In this document: positions 10,201 through 17,277 of the stretch, piece after piece
Position numbering within the stretch: the stretch's first letter is position 1
Layout of the letters: every line of letters starts with the position of its first letter
Source of the DNA: Bdellovibrio sp047344985
GTDB lineage: Bacteria > Bdellovibrionota > Bdellovibrionia > Bdellovibrionales > Bdellovibrionaceae
Direction of reading: 5' to 3'
DNA length: 64,000 nt
NCBI RefSeq assembly: GCF_047344985.1
Contig: NZ_CP178861.1
Coordinates: 2,852,001-2,916,000 of the forward strand
Position numbers and translations under genes: made by a program
The notes under the pieces: model-generated
Seen by the model: the letters and a program-made list of their open reading frames with translations, nothing else
What the model was told of the DNA's origin: nothing
Database searches by the model: none

Positions 10201-10578
10201 AACACCGTTGTTCCCGTTGTCGCCATTGTTGCCGTTATTTCCTACGACACCGTTGTTACCGACGATGCCGGCATTTCCAACAACTCCACTATTGCCATTG
10301 TTACCAGCAAAGAATTTCAACTTCGCTTCTGAGCACTGAACCCAGACATTATTCATCAAGCAGCGACCTTCAGCTGTGTTTTGAGCTGAGGGTTTGTGAT
10401 TAATAAATCCCCCTTGTCCACGAACATCGACGACGGTTCTCGTATTCGAATTTACCGCCTGATTATTTTGGTTGATATTTTTCCAAGCCGGGTTCGCTGA
10501 AGGATTATTCGCGAGCGCGAAATTTGCCATCAACGTGACTCCGGCCAAGAAAACAACCTTTCTTGACTTCCCAGTCAT
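7246..10578 (-). CDS. Exported giant Gly-Asn-Asn repeat protein (collagen-like Gly-X-Y periodicity)
   Basis: I do not recognise a named family for the whole protein. ATG 10578 is chosen because AAAGGAG lies 7 bases upstream; it gives 1110 residues. Domains in order: a signal peptide ending near NFALA; a polar linker with one Cys pair region; about 120 triplets with Gly every third residue, mostly GNN, interrupted by hydrophobic triplets such as GIV, GVV and GLL; five ETTTAG repeats rich in Thr; and a C-terminal part of about 560 residues without repeats. The C-terminal part has many aromatic and alternating polar stretches, possibly beta-rich. Secretion to the periplasm or surface is likely. 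The layout of stalk plus Thr-rich hinge plus globular tip suggests a fibre or adhesin, by inference only. Confidence 0.85.
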   Translation of the reverse strand: MTGKSRKVVFLAGVTLMANFALANNPSANPAWKNINQNNQAVNSNTRTVVDVRGQGGFINHKPSAQNTAEGRCLMNNVWVQCSEAKLKFFAGNNGNSGVVGNAGIVGNNGVVGNNGNNGDNGNNGVAGSAGIVGSSGLLGVTGNNGNNGNNGDNGNNGVVGNSGILGSAGVLGNVGNNGNNGNNGNNANNGNNGVAASSGIVGNNGIVGNNGNNGNNGNNGNNTNNANNGNNGNNGVAASSGIVGNNGIVGNNGNNGNNGNNGNNTNNANNGNNGNNGVAASSGIVGNNGIVGNNGNNGNNVNNGNNGNNGNNVNNGNNGNNGNNGNNGNNGNNVNNGNNGNNGNNVNNGNNGNNGNNVNNGNNGNNGNNGNNGNNGNNGNNGNNGNNGNNGNNGNNGNNGNNGNNGNNGNNGNNGNNGNNGNNGNNGNNGNNGNNGNNGNNGNNGNNGNNGNHGTTGFTTGFETTTAGETTTAGETTTAGETTTAGETTTAGETTTTSSTGSTAETSTTGKFEEKEKNELKAKLKPLFHLSFDYGSYIVNLTPQFRDVEPKSSFVKYDYKPMASSDALIYGDYRDGFQKTVYGSLEVGLGAQVRFWFDNATGVLDHFWAYVGVLPIIGKDTESTRYVSTLDKAYAMGGRWQVPKEASDLDRWDTGDSITYMGHGGIIFSAGAGIGPVGVGVAKLATGTWETYVEKVGSDRAYVKMTRGKLDSFSMFTKVAILNLSLNEFKYADDGFSFLFDLTTETGRKAYEDLIRGNVLASETFASNKPRNFVEKAPVLKVETFRNVSTGKVVSKSLAIPIIWDKTYSKGRVASFTTSDMHIDRNTARVHYGIFSDSEDTRFWFKHKEKDFMFYGAKYSVENWDTKARMDSMFGTYSYSFKHESSNGDRLRKGIRELVKKTGLDTLMVSVPDRDLGYTGIEFNVNFSDENTMRLMMAAQRMGQDEFINVSTDQIYDYFRSSNDPYDLCILDRGGPCVNSVNRDTANAASKMYYALRTMYKTMNSDPRAFATAYGQFGEGMAENLFTFRAAMKLAGSGATIDYLIEGTTISMYFREWTIDSKGRWAPVMQSPLYKGLPFKPATRHSRVRGMIIGNSDAGKVPHMTPVTF
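9086..9190 (-). repeat. 18-bp repeats encoding ETTTAG
   Basis: About five tandem 18-base units (plus strand GTTGTTTCACCAGCCGTT and variants) encode the Thr-rich hexapeptide ETTTAG. They form a short linker between the GNN tract and the C-terminal domain of the same protein. Confidence 0.9.
9209..10308 (-). repeat. 9-bp-based triplet repeat tract encoding (GNN)n
   Basis: About 1.1 kb is built from 9-base units, on the plus strand variants of CCGTTATTT, CCGTTGTTT, CCGTTATTA and CCGTTATTG. Each codes one Gly-Asn-Asn on the minus strand. Within it a higher-order unit of 126 bp (14 triplets containing GVA ASS GIV GNN GIV) repeats at 9728, 9854 and 9980. All units are multiples of three, so gain or loss of copies keeps frame. 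Confidence 0.95.
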
Positions 10579-10974
10579 GTGCATTCTCCTTTGTGTTTGT
10601 TGCTTGTTTTGTGTTCCTTGATGGAAATCTTTAAATCTCACAAAACAAGTTTGGCACTTTAAATAATTGATGGTTTCATTCATTTAATTGACAGCCTCAC
10701 AACTGTTGGAACACACAATCTATTCTCTTTGCCGCCAAATTATTTTTCTTTTCACACGATTTCTCGAATGAAAAATGCCAATTGAGATCATCACAAACAA
10801 TTACGGAACACAGCTAGGTTGCCGCTTTAATCATCACCCCGTGTTGCTGCTAAGAAATAAATAATTCGGGAAATGTCATCTTAGTTTCACAACAGTAAAG
10901 AACGTTCCGAAAAAATTTATGTTAAGAACCACAGACCAAATGAATCACAAACAATAAGTTTCGAGGGGGTTCTA
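10579..10974. other. Divergent intergenic region between the GNN protein and the first HTTM module
   Basis: This 396-bp AT-rich region must carry the promoters of both flanking genes. The minus-strand side contains the ribosome binding site AAAGGAG of the repeat protein, the plus side GAGGGGG before GTG 10975. I found no -35/-10 pair good enough to call, no coding frame, and no clear hairpin. Confidence 0.6.
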
Positions 10975-11595
10975 GTGTTTAAATTTCTTAGAACAGACAA
11001 ATGCCGTCGAATTTTTGGAATCTTCCAAAAGACTATCATTATAATGTTCTTCTTAGTGAATGTCGGAATCATGATCACCGACGGTTTACCGGATCGAAGT
11101 GCTCTTGGAGCAAGATTCATCAAACTCATTTCACGATATCAGGCCTTCGGAATGCTTTATCAACCATGGTCGATGTTTGCTCCAAATCCGATGAACACGA
11201 ACGCTTTCATTCAGGCAGAACTGCACTTCGAAGATGGCACCGTTGAACAGTGGCCACTCCCACGCCAAACGCTGATGACAGGAATGCGTCGTGTGCTTGT
11301 CGGAGACCGCTATCGACTTTTTGGCCAGGAAACTCTTCTGCCAAATCAAAATGAACTCGCATGGTTTGATATTTCAAAATATATCACTCGCCAGATCGCA
11401 CTGCGAGAACTCGATGGCCATCACCGCGCTCTAAAACAAATTATTTTTAACCGTTACTCCAGTGTTGTGCGCCCGCCTCCTGAAGCGCCCCTCATTCCGC
11501 ACGGCACGCTCAGTACTTACTATAAAATGGATCCCGTTTTTTATTACGTCCCTACGGTCGAGAAGGTGAGATATGAAGCTAAAAACAGCCTTTAA
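10975..11595 (+). CDS. Membrane-anchored partner protein of HTTM gene (copy 1)
   Basis: This 206-residue protein has one N-terminal membrane helix (KTIIIMFFLVNVGIMIT) followed by the motif DGLPDRSALGARF, then YQPWSMFAPNPM and an external domain starting with HFEDGTVEQWPLPR. I do not know a function. A close relative at 13470-14051 has the same blocks (SGLPDRSVIGQR, WSMFAPNPSS, FKDGSTEKWTFPR). Both overlap their HTTM partner by exactly 23 bases, indicating an obligate pair. The GTG start follows GAGGGGG. Confidence 0.75.
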   Translation: MFKFLRTDKCRRIFGIFQKTIIIMFFLVNVGIMITDGLPDRSALGARFIKLISRYQAFGMLYQPWSMFAPNPMNTNAFIQAELHFEDGTVEQWPLPRQTLMTGMRRVLVGDRYRLFGQETLLPNQNELAWFDISKYITRQIALRELDGHHRALKQIIFNRYSSVVRPPPEAPLIPHGTLSTYYKMDPVFYYVPTVEKVRYEAKNSL

Positions 11596-12511
11596 AGCAT
11601 TCCATGATTTTTTATTCGCACCACAACCCGTTTACAGTGTCGCTCTGTTGCGTATTGGAATGGGCTTTCTGATGATCTTCAATTGGATGATGATCTATTG
11701 TGATCTCGACACTCTTTATGGACCTGAAGGAATTGTCTCACTCGCAACAGCACAGCAGTACGGAAACCAACTGCGCTTTTCTTTGTTCGACTATTTACCG
11801 AATACATCAAAAACTGTGATGGTCTTGGCGACGATGAATCTCATCGCCGTCTTAGCGATGACAGTGGGAGCATGGACACGCACCGCGATCTTCGTGGCTT
11901 TTGTCACCATGGTTTCCTTTCATCATCGCAATGGATTTATTCTCAACAGCGCGGACTCTGTCTTGCGCGTCTTTTTATTCTTCTTAATGTTCACCCACTG
12001 CGGAGATTATTTCTCCGTCGACTATTGGAGAAAACGCGCTAAAGGTCTCGTAGGAGACATTCCTGCAGAGAAAAGCCCTTGGGCCTTACGGCTAATCCAA
12101 ATTCAGTTCTGCGTGATTTATATCGCAACGGTGATGTTTAAAATTAAAGGCGACCGCTGGGTTGATGGCACAGCTGTCTATATAGCCACGCGCCTCGATG
12201 AATTTGTCCGCTTTGAATTGCCTTTGTTAAACAATCTCCTTTTCATCAAACTTCTAACTTGGTCCACACTGATAGTTGAATTCGCGCTTGGAACTTTGGT
12301 TTGGTTTAAAGAATTACGATACTGGGTTCTTCTGGCTGGAATTGGACTTCACCTCGGCATCGAATACACGATGAGCATTCCCGTCTTCGAATGGGCGATG
12401 ATCGTGATGATGATCGCAATGATAGATTCCAGGGACATCCAACACTGGATGCAACTCCTTCGCGAAAAAAGACTGCGCGCCACAATTCCAAACTTAATCG
12501 CCGGGAAATAA
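11573..12511 (+). CDS. HTTM-domain multi-pass membrane protein (copy 1)
   Basis: This 312-residue polytopic membrane protein belongs to the HTTM (vitamin K-dependent gamma-carboxylase-like) superfamily. Visible blocks are SVALLRIGMGFLMIFNW, LYGPEGIVSL, HHRNGFILNSADSVLR, QIQFCVIYIATVMFKIKG and HLGIEYTMSIPVFEW. The family contains vertebrate gamma-carboxylase, but most bacterial members have no known reaction, so carboxylation is not claimed. It is translationally coupled to the upstream partner by a 23-base overlap, and it is convergent with a second copy of itself. Confidence 0.85.
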   Translation: MKLKTAFKAFHDFLFAPQPVYSVALLRIGMGFLMIFNWMMIYCDLDTLYGPEGIVSLATAQQYGNQLRFSLFDYLPNTSKTVMVLATMNLIAVLAMTVGAWTRTAIFVAFVTMVSFHHRNGFILNSADSVLRVFLFFLMFTHCGDYFSVDYWRKRAKGLVGDIPAEKSPWALRLIQIQFCVIYIATVMFKIKGDRWVDGTAVYIATRLDEFVRFELPLLNNLLFIKLLTWSTLIVEFALGTLVWFKELRYWVLLAGIGLHLGIEYTMSIPVFEWAMIVMMIAMIDSRDIQHWMQLLREKRLRATIPNLIAGK

Positions 12512-12525
12512 TGCTTTCCCAATTA

Positions 12526-12552
12526 AAAAGCCCCGCGATCTGCGGGGCTTTT
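12526..12552 (+). terminator. Bidirectional terminator between the two HTTM modules
   Basis: An 11-bp stem AAAAGCCCCGC / GCGGGGCTTTT with loop GATCT lies between the convergent HTTM genes. A and T runs on the two sides let it work on both strands. Confidence 0.85.
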
Positions 12553-12562
12553 CACTATCAAC

Positions 12563-13492
12563 TTATACCGTGGCTTCTTTAAGTCTTTCTTGGCGGAATA
12601 TTTTTACTTTATTTATCAGAACTTCGATATCCCTTGAATCAATTATACAAATCATTGCGACAATCATAATCCACTCAAACAGCGGTATGCTCATCGTATA
12701 TTCGATTCCCAGATGCAACGCCACTCCGGCTAACAGCACCCAATAACGAAGCTCCCTGATCCATACGAGCGTCCCTAAAGAAAACTCAATCACCAACGTC
12801 GACCAGGTTAAAAATTTGATCACCATAAGACTATTTAAAAGATCCAACGGCACACGTACAAACTCATCCAAGCGAGTGGCTATATAGACAGCCGTCCCAT
12901 CCGCCCATGAAGGGCCCTTCATCTTAAACATCACCGTCGCGATGTAAATTATTGAAAACTGGATCTGCATCAAGCGCAAAGCCCAAGGACTTCTCTCTGC
13001 GGGCTTATCTTGCACAAGACCTCGCACCTTCGCCATCCACCGATCCAACGAAAACGCTTCTCCCGAAGGAGCAAAGAACAGCAGAAACAAAAAGTTTCGC
13101 ACCACCATATCCGAGCTGTTCAATATAAAGGCGTTGCGATTATGAAACGACAGCAAAGTAAAGAAAGCCAAAACCAACGATGCGCGAGTAAAAAATCCCA
13201 AAGTCATACCGATAACACCGATAAGATGCAAGACCGCCATCAGTGCCGGCACACGCGGATCATTCGGCAGAAACTCAAAAAGATTAAAGCGCATGGCTCC
13301 TGAATATTTCACTGCCGTATCCAGACTCAAGATACCATCCACGCCCCAAAATAAATCCAGGTTTTTCCAAATGCTCAACCAGTTCAGAAGCAAAATAAGA
13401 CCCAAGGCAATGCGAAGCAAAGCCACGCTGTAAACCGGTTGCGGTAGAAAGAAAAAATCATCAAGAGATTTAGTGATCGTTTTTAGCTTCAT
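12563..13492 (-). CDS. HTTM-domain multi-pass membrane protein (copy 2)
   Basis: This 309-residue paralogue of the product of 11573-12511 aligns over its whole length: MKLKT start, PQPVYSVALLRI, FHNRNAFILNSSDMVVRN, IYIATVMFKMKG, ADGTAVYIATRLDEFVR and GIEYTMSIPLFEW. It has several membrane helices. It is coupled to its own partner gene by a 23-base overlap, like copy 1. The two copies have drifted enough to suggest an old duplication or separate substrates. Confidence 0.85.
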   Translation of the reverse strand: MKLKTITKSLDDFFFLPQPVYSVALLRIALGLILLLNWLSIWKNLDLFWGVDGILSLDTAVKYSGAMRFNLFEFLPNDPRVPALMAVLHLIGVIGMTLGFFTRASLVLAFFTLLSFHNRNAFILNSSDMVVRNFLFLLFFAPSGEAFSLDRWMAKVRGLVQDKPAERSPWALRLMQIQFSIIYIATVMFKMKGPSWADGTAVYIATRLDEFVRVPLDLLNSLMVIKFLTWSTLVIEFSLGTLVWIRELRYWVLLAGVALHLGIEYTMSIPLFEWIMIVAMICIIDSRDIEVLINKVKIFRQERLKEATV

Positions 13493-14051
13493 GTCTTACC
13501 TGCTCTGTGGGTTTGTATTGAAAAACAGATTCCGTTTGAAAGTTTGTGCTTAGTTTTCCATGCTCAATGAACTGCTCCGTCGGAGGTTTCACTGTATTGA
13601 AGTGACGATAAAACTGCGCCTGCTCAAACACGCGACCGCGGCCGGAGCGTTCAATTCTGTTCACTTCTTTTTCAAGAAAATGCCCAAGATCAAGCCAGAT
13701 TTCATTTCGCTCCATCGCTTTTAAATTTTCCTGCTGATATTTTCGAAACCGTTCTCCCCCGGTGAAACGATCCCAGTCACTCAGTTGAGACGAACGCGGA
13801 AAAGTCCACTTCTCTGTTGAACCATCTTTAAACGTGATTGTCGCATCCAAATACGAATTCACAGACGAAGGATTCGGAGCAAACATACTCCACGTCTGAT
13901 CCAAGCCAAAAAACACCTGATAATCGCGCAGGTGATTTAAAATTCTTTGTCCTATCACGCTTCGATCTGGCAGCCCGCTTGTCACCATCATCGTGATGTG
14001 AGCAGCAATGAAAATCGATACAAGAGTCTTCACTAGAATTCTCATACGCAC
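13470..14051 (-). CDS. Membrane-anchored partner protein of HTTM gene (copy 2)
   Basis: This protein of about 193 residues has one N-terminal helix (ILVKTLVSIFIAAHITMMV) and the conserved blocks SGLPDRSVIGQR, DQTWSMFAPNPSSVN and DGSTEKWTFPR. GTG 14051 is chosen because AGGA lies six bases upstream and it matches the length before the helix. A longer frame to 14114 has no ribosome binding site. Function unknown; it is paired with the HTTM gene downstream. Confidence 0.7.
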   Translation of the reverse strand: MRMRILVKTLVSIFIAAHITMMVTSGLPDRSVIGQRILNHLRDYQVFFGLDQTWSMFAPNPSSVNSYLDATITFKDGSTEKWTFPRSSQLSDWDRFTGGERFRKYQQENLKAMERNEIWLDLGHFLEKEVNRIERSGRGRVFEQAQFYRHFNTVKPPTEQFIEHGKLSTNFQTESVFQYKPTEQVRHEAKNDH

Positions 14052-14204
14052 TCGCTTTCCTGTTATTAAACAGCTTGAGAATCTACTGACTGCCCCGAAA
14101 TCGGGCAATGCCATTCCCTCTAAAACGGATTAAATAAAACGAAGATAGATTTCGGATTTTTAAGAAGCCAATCCAGTAGCATGAGATCTAAAGCGGATAA
14201 AAAA

Positions 14205-14235
14205 AAAGAGGAAGTTCCAAAAAAACTTCCTCTTT
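14205..14235 (-). terminator. Intrinsic terminator of the small periplasmic protein gene
   Basis: A 12-bp stem AAAGAGGAAGTT / AACTTCCTCTTT with a 7-base loop lies just past the stop of the minus-strand gene at 14262. It is followed by a run of T on that strand. Confidence 0.85.
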
Positions 14236-14261
14236 AAAATTACAAAGACGTTACGAAACTT

Positions 14262-14519
14262 TTACTTTTTCTTTTTAGATTCTTTCACTTCGATTTTGTC
14301 GGCAGCCATCGTGTACTCAATCGTCACTTTCTCTCCGACTTTAAGATCGCCAGTCACTTTCGTAGCCGCCGTTTTTTCGATCTCCCATTTATCTTTGCCT
14401 TTTTCTACGATGATCTTGCTGTCAGTCACTTCAACGACAGGACCCGTCACTTGATATGTTTTTGCAGCAAATGCCATAGAAGAAGTAAGTAAAACCAATG
14501 CGCCTAAAATAGACTTCAT
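14262..14519 (-). CDS. Small exported protein, single beta-barrel-like domain
   Basis: This 85-residue protein has a signal peptide (MKSILGALVLLTSSMAFAA) and a mature chain of about 66 residues: TYQVTGPVVEVTDSKIIVEK, then WEIEKTAATKV, GDLKVGEKVTIEYTM and a Lys-rich tail. The alternating pattern resembles short OB-fold or DUF5666-like periplasmic domains. I cannot assign a function. It has its own terminator, so it is probably a single-gene transcript. ATG 14519 follows AAAGGAGTTTTT. Confidence 0.75.
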   Translation of the reverse strand: MKSILGALVLLTSSMAFAAKTYQVTGPVVEVTDSKIIVEKGKDKWEIEKTAATKVTGDLKVGEKVTIEYTMAADKIEVKESKKKK

Positions 14520-14774
14520 AAAAACTCCTTTTTATTTTTTTACTCCTCGTCATAAATTATCGACAACATTGTTTTTTAAAAAGCTGCTATTTCACAGCAC
14601 CCGCAGCATTGGTGGAATCTCAGAGGACGCCCGTCAAACCTTTGGGCAAAAGGCCCATTAACGTCACCTGCGCTTTCGCCAGCTCGAAGCTAGAAATACT
14701 ATGGGTCCAAATTGAATGGCATGTCCCTTGTATACGTTCCCTTCGTGTTGAACGTGAACAGATAAGGACCTGCC

Positions 14775-15593
14775 ATGATCAAAATTCTAAGCATCTTGAC
14801 GATCACTCTTCTAAGCCTCAATAGTTTCGCCGAAAGCCTCTATGATATTAAAGTCAATGGCACGCGCATTTACGACATGTTTAAAAAACAGGGAGTGCCT
14901 GAACCGGCAATGCAAAGAGCTTTTGAGTTTCTTGATGTGAACGCAGGTAAAACCATTCGCGTGAAGGCTAAAATTCGCGAAAAAACCAAGACCTATATGG
15001 ACGACCGCGAAGTTACGATTAAAGAAGAATCACTTGCGATCATCGACTTCTCAAAACCATCTAGCGAGCGTCGTCTTTATGTTTTGAATCTTAAAACCGG
15101 AGCCGTGTCCAAACATTTCGTGGCCCATGGCAAAGGTTCTGGCGTCAATGTGGCCGCAAAGTTTTCAAATGTAGACGGATCTAAGATGTCTTCTTTAGGT
15201 CTTTACGTCGGTGGCAACACTTACTACGGTGGTCACGGAGAATCTTTAAATCTTTATGGCCTCGAAGGCTCGAACAGCAACGCGGCAGAACGCGACATTG
15301 TCGTTCATGCTGCCAACTATGTTTCTGAAGATTACGTGAAAGCTCGCGGTCGTTTGGGAAGAAGCTGGGGTTGTCCTGCAGTAGCGCCTGGAATCATCAA
15401 CAAAATGATCACGACCTTCAAAGAAGGCGGCATCATCTACGCCTACCATAAAGACCTTACTGGCAGTGCTGCGAAGAACCCTACATTGCAAGAGGTAACA
15501 CCGGATCACGACGAAGAAGATGTTGATTTGCCAGAGGAAGAAGAATCCGTTCGTAAAGCTTTGGCCGAAGTTCAGGCCGAGAAGAAAAAATAA
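14775..15593 (+). CDS. L,D-transpeptidase-like murein protein (YkuD_2 type)
   Basis: This 272-residue exported protein (signal peptide MIKILSILTITLLSLNSFA) has a catalytic-domain pattern of the L,D-transpeptidase YkuD_2 family. It shows SERRLYVLNLKTGAVSKHF, VAHGKGSG, an HAAN His near 178, and RLGRSWGCPAV with the probable nucleophile Cys200. Such enzymes form 3-3 crosslinks or attach proteins to peptidoglycan in the periplasm. An acidic and Lys-rich tail of about 35 residues follows the domain. In predators they may also modify prey wall, but the sequence does not show which. ATG 14775 is preceded by AAGGACC. Confidence 0.82.
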   Translation: MIKILSILTITLLSLNSFAESLYDIKVNGTRIYDMFKKQGVPEPAMQRAFEFLDVNAGKTIRVKAKIREKTKTYMDDREVTIKEESLAIIDFSKPSSERRLYVLNLKTGAVSKHFVAHGKGSGVNVAAKFSNVDGSKMSSLGLYVGGNTYYGGHGESLNLYGLEGSNSNAAERDIVVHAANYVSEDYVKARGRLGRSWGCPAVAPGIINKMITTFKEGGIIYAYHKDLTGSAAKNPTLQEVTPDHDEEDVDLPEEEESVRKALAEVQAEKKK

Positions 15594-15608
15594 AATATAC
15601 AGACTTAC

Positions 15609-15648
15609 TTTTGGTTGAGACTCGCATCAAATGCCGTCTCAACCAAAA
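15609..15648. terminator. Long hairpin between convergent genes
   Basis: A 13-bp perfect inverted repeat (TTTTGGTTGAGAC / GTCTCAACCAAAA) contains a second short stem GCAT-CAA-ATGC in its loop. It lies between the L,D-transpeptidase and manC ends and can serve both. Its left flank GACTTACTTTTGGT recurs in another hairpin at 25777. Confidence 0.6.
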
Positions 15649-15657
15649 TTTCAAAAA

Positions 15658-17034
15658 TTACTTTCTTTGATAATCATCCTGGTAACGGATGATATCATCC
15701 TCACCAAAATAAGATCCCAATTGAACTTCCACGAATTCAAGAACCGCATCCGTATTGTTGCGAATGCGATGTTTCGCACCAAGTGGAATATGGATATGGC
15801 TTCCGGCTTTCACAGGAATCACCTCATCATTTAAAACGACTTCACCAGAGCCCCGCGTGATCGTCCAATGCTCTTCACGTTTAGCATGCGATTGATACGA
15901 GATCTGAGAGTGCGGATTCACACGAATCACTTTGGATTTAAAAAACTCCGTGTCTTTCAGAATCTCAAAATAACCCCAAGGACGATATTCATAAACATGC
16001 TCTTTCACCAAAGAAGATTTTTGTTGAGTCAAAGCCTCAACAACATGGCGCACGTCTTGTGACTGCCCTTTTTTCACCAGCATCAAGGCATCTTTGGTAT
16101 CAACAAGAATCACATCTTCCATGCCGATCATGGAATAGTTTTTCCCGGCATCTCCAAAAACAAAATTGTCCTGACCTTTGACGTTCAAAATCTCGTGGCC
16201 TTTTTGTAAAGACGCAACTGCATCCCAAGAGCCCACATCACTCCACCCGAACTCCGCAGGAATACAAGCCAGCTCGTCACCGCCCAGTTTTTCCATGATG
16301 GCATAATCGATAGAAATGCTTTGAACTTTCGAATACACGTCTTCCAAGTTGGAAGAATCGTCTTTAAGACTTGAAATATGTTTCCACAACTCCGGCTGAT
16401 GTTTTTCAAAAAGGCTCACCATGTGAGAAACTTTGAAAACAAAGATGCCCGCATTCCAGCTAAAACTTCCTTGCGCAATAAATTCTTTGGCCTTTTGCAG
16501 ATCCGGTTTTTCATGAAACTTCACCACCGAATACGCTTTCAAAGGCCCTTTTTCTTTAAGGCTCACCGCGCGGGTTTGAATATAGCCGTAACCTGTTTCT
16601 GGATAAGACGGAGTAATTCCCAAAGTCACAACACGGTTCTCTTCGGCCACCGTTTTTGCAAAAGAAACCACGTTCAAAAACGCTTCTTCTTTGCTAATCA
16701 AATGATCGGAAGGAAAGATACCGACAATCTCGCCGCCTTTTCGTTGCGATACTAAAAGTTTGCAAAGAGCCGCAATAGCTGGCGCCGTATTTTTACCCAT
16801 CGGCTCATAGACCACGCGCACACTGTCTGCTTGGTTCTGTTTTAGATTCAGCTCCGTCAAAGTTTGCAAAGCCTTGGACGTCACAATCCACGGAGACCCC
16901 ATCCTCAAACATCTTTGCAACGTCAAAGTCTGAAGTGGTTGGCCAAAAATATCACAAAATTGTTTAGGCATATGCTGGCGAGAAACGGGCCAAAGACGTG
17001 TTCCACTTCCCCCTGACAGTATTACCGGGATCAA
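15658..17034 (-). CDS. manC: Mannose-1-phosphate guanylyltransferase / mannose-6-phosphate isomerase
   Basis: This bifunctional enzyme makes GDP-mannose for surface sugars. It has 458 residues. The N-terminal nucleotidyltransferase starts at IPVILSGGSGTRLWPVSR and contains GIFPSDHLI and GYGYIQT. It also has FHEKPDLQKA and SWNAGIFVF. The C-terminal cupin isomerase domain contains RPWGYFEIL, SYQSHAKREEHW and HIPLGAKHRI. The start is TTG at 17034, where GGAGG sits five to six bases upstream and the conserved domain begins at once; an ATG at 17076 has no such site. It is divergent from the sugar aminotransferase gene. Confidence 0.92.
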   Translation of the reverse strand: MIPVILSGGSGTRLWPVSRQHMPKQFCDIFGQPLQTLTLQRCLRMGSPWIVTSKALQTLTELNLKQNQADSVRVVYEPMGKNTAPAIAALCKLLVSQRKGGEIVGIFPSDHLISKEEAFLNVVSFAKTVAEENRVVTLGITPSYPETGYGYIQTRAVSLKEKGPLKAYSVVKFHEKPDLQKAKEFIAQGSFSWNAGIFVFKVSHMVSLFEKHQPELWKHISSLKDDSSNLEDVYSKVQSISIDYAIMEKLGGDELACIPAEFGWSDVGSWDAVASLQKGHEILNVKGQDNFVFGDAGKNYSMIGMEDVILVDTKDALMLVKKGQSQDVRHVVEALTQQKSSLVKEHVYEYRPWGYFEILKDTEFFKSKVIRVNPHSQISYQSHAKREEHWTITRGSGEVVLNDEVIPVKAGSHIHIPLGAKHRIRNNTDAVLEFVEVQLGSYFGEDDIIRYQDDYQRK

Positions 17035-17277
17035 AATTACCTCCGAGCTGAGTTCATAATCTATATCACCAAACACCGAGAGTGCGTAATTATAGTCACA
17101 CCTTGGCTCGATTCGTCAAAAAACTGAGGACTTTTGTAAACAAAGGGCCGTGGCACTTTCACAACACTGGCCAAAAAGCTCTCGACCCAAAGCCGTAAAG
17201 CCTTGTCCTGATAGACATTTCCCTCGAAGAGGAGGATACTTTTTCATGTTTCAATTTACTATTTTTGGAGGCTATTA

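Noticed and set aside
9209..10308. Possible CRISPR array because of regular repeats
   Set aside because: The 9-base and 126-base units have no unique spacers and code for Gly-Asn-Asn in frame inside a longer gene.
9053..10339. A 428-residue plus-strand frame rich in Pro-Leu-Phe opposite the GNN repeat, with other long frames in the same tract
   Set aside because: It is produced by the low-complexity 9-base repeat, which has few stops in any frame. There is no ribosome site or signal, and the minus-strand frame has a signal peptide and a proper C-terminal domain.
12563..13492. Vitamin K-dependent gamma-carboxylase activity for the HTTM proteins
   Set aside because: Superfamily membership alone does not support the reaction; no vitamin K pathway genes are visible here.
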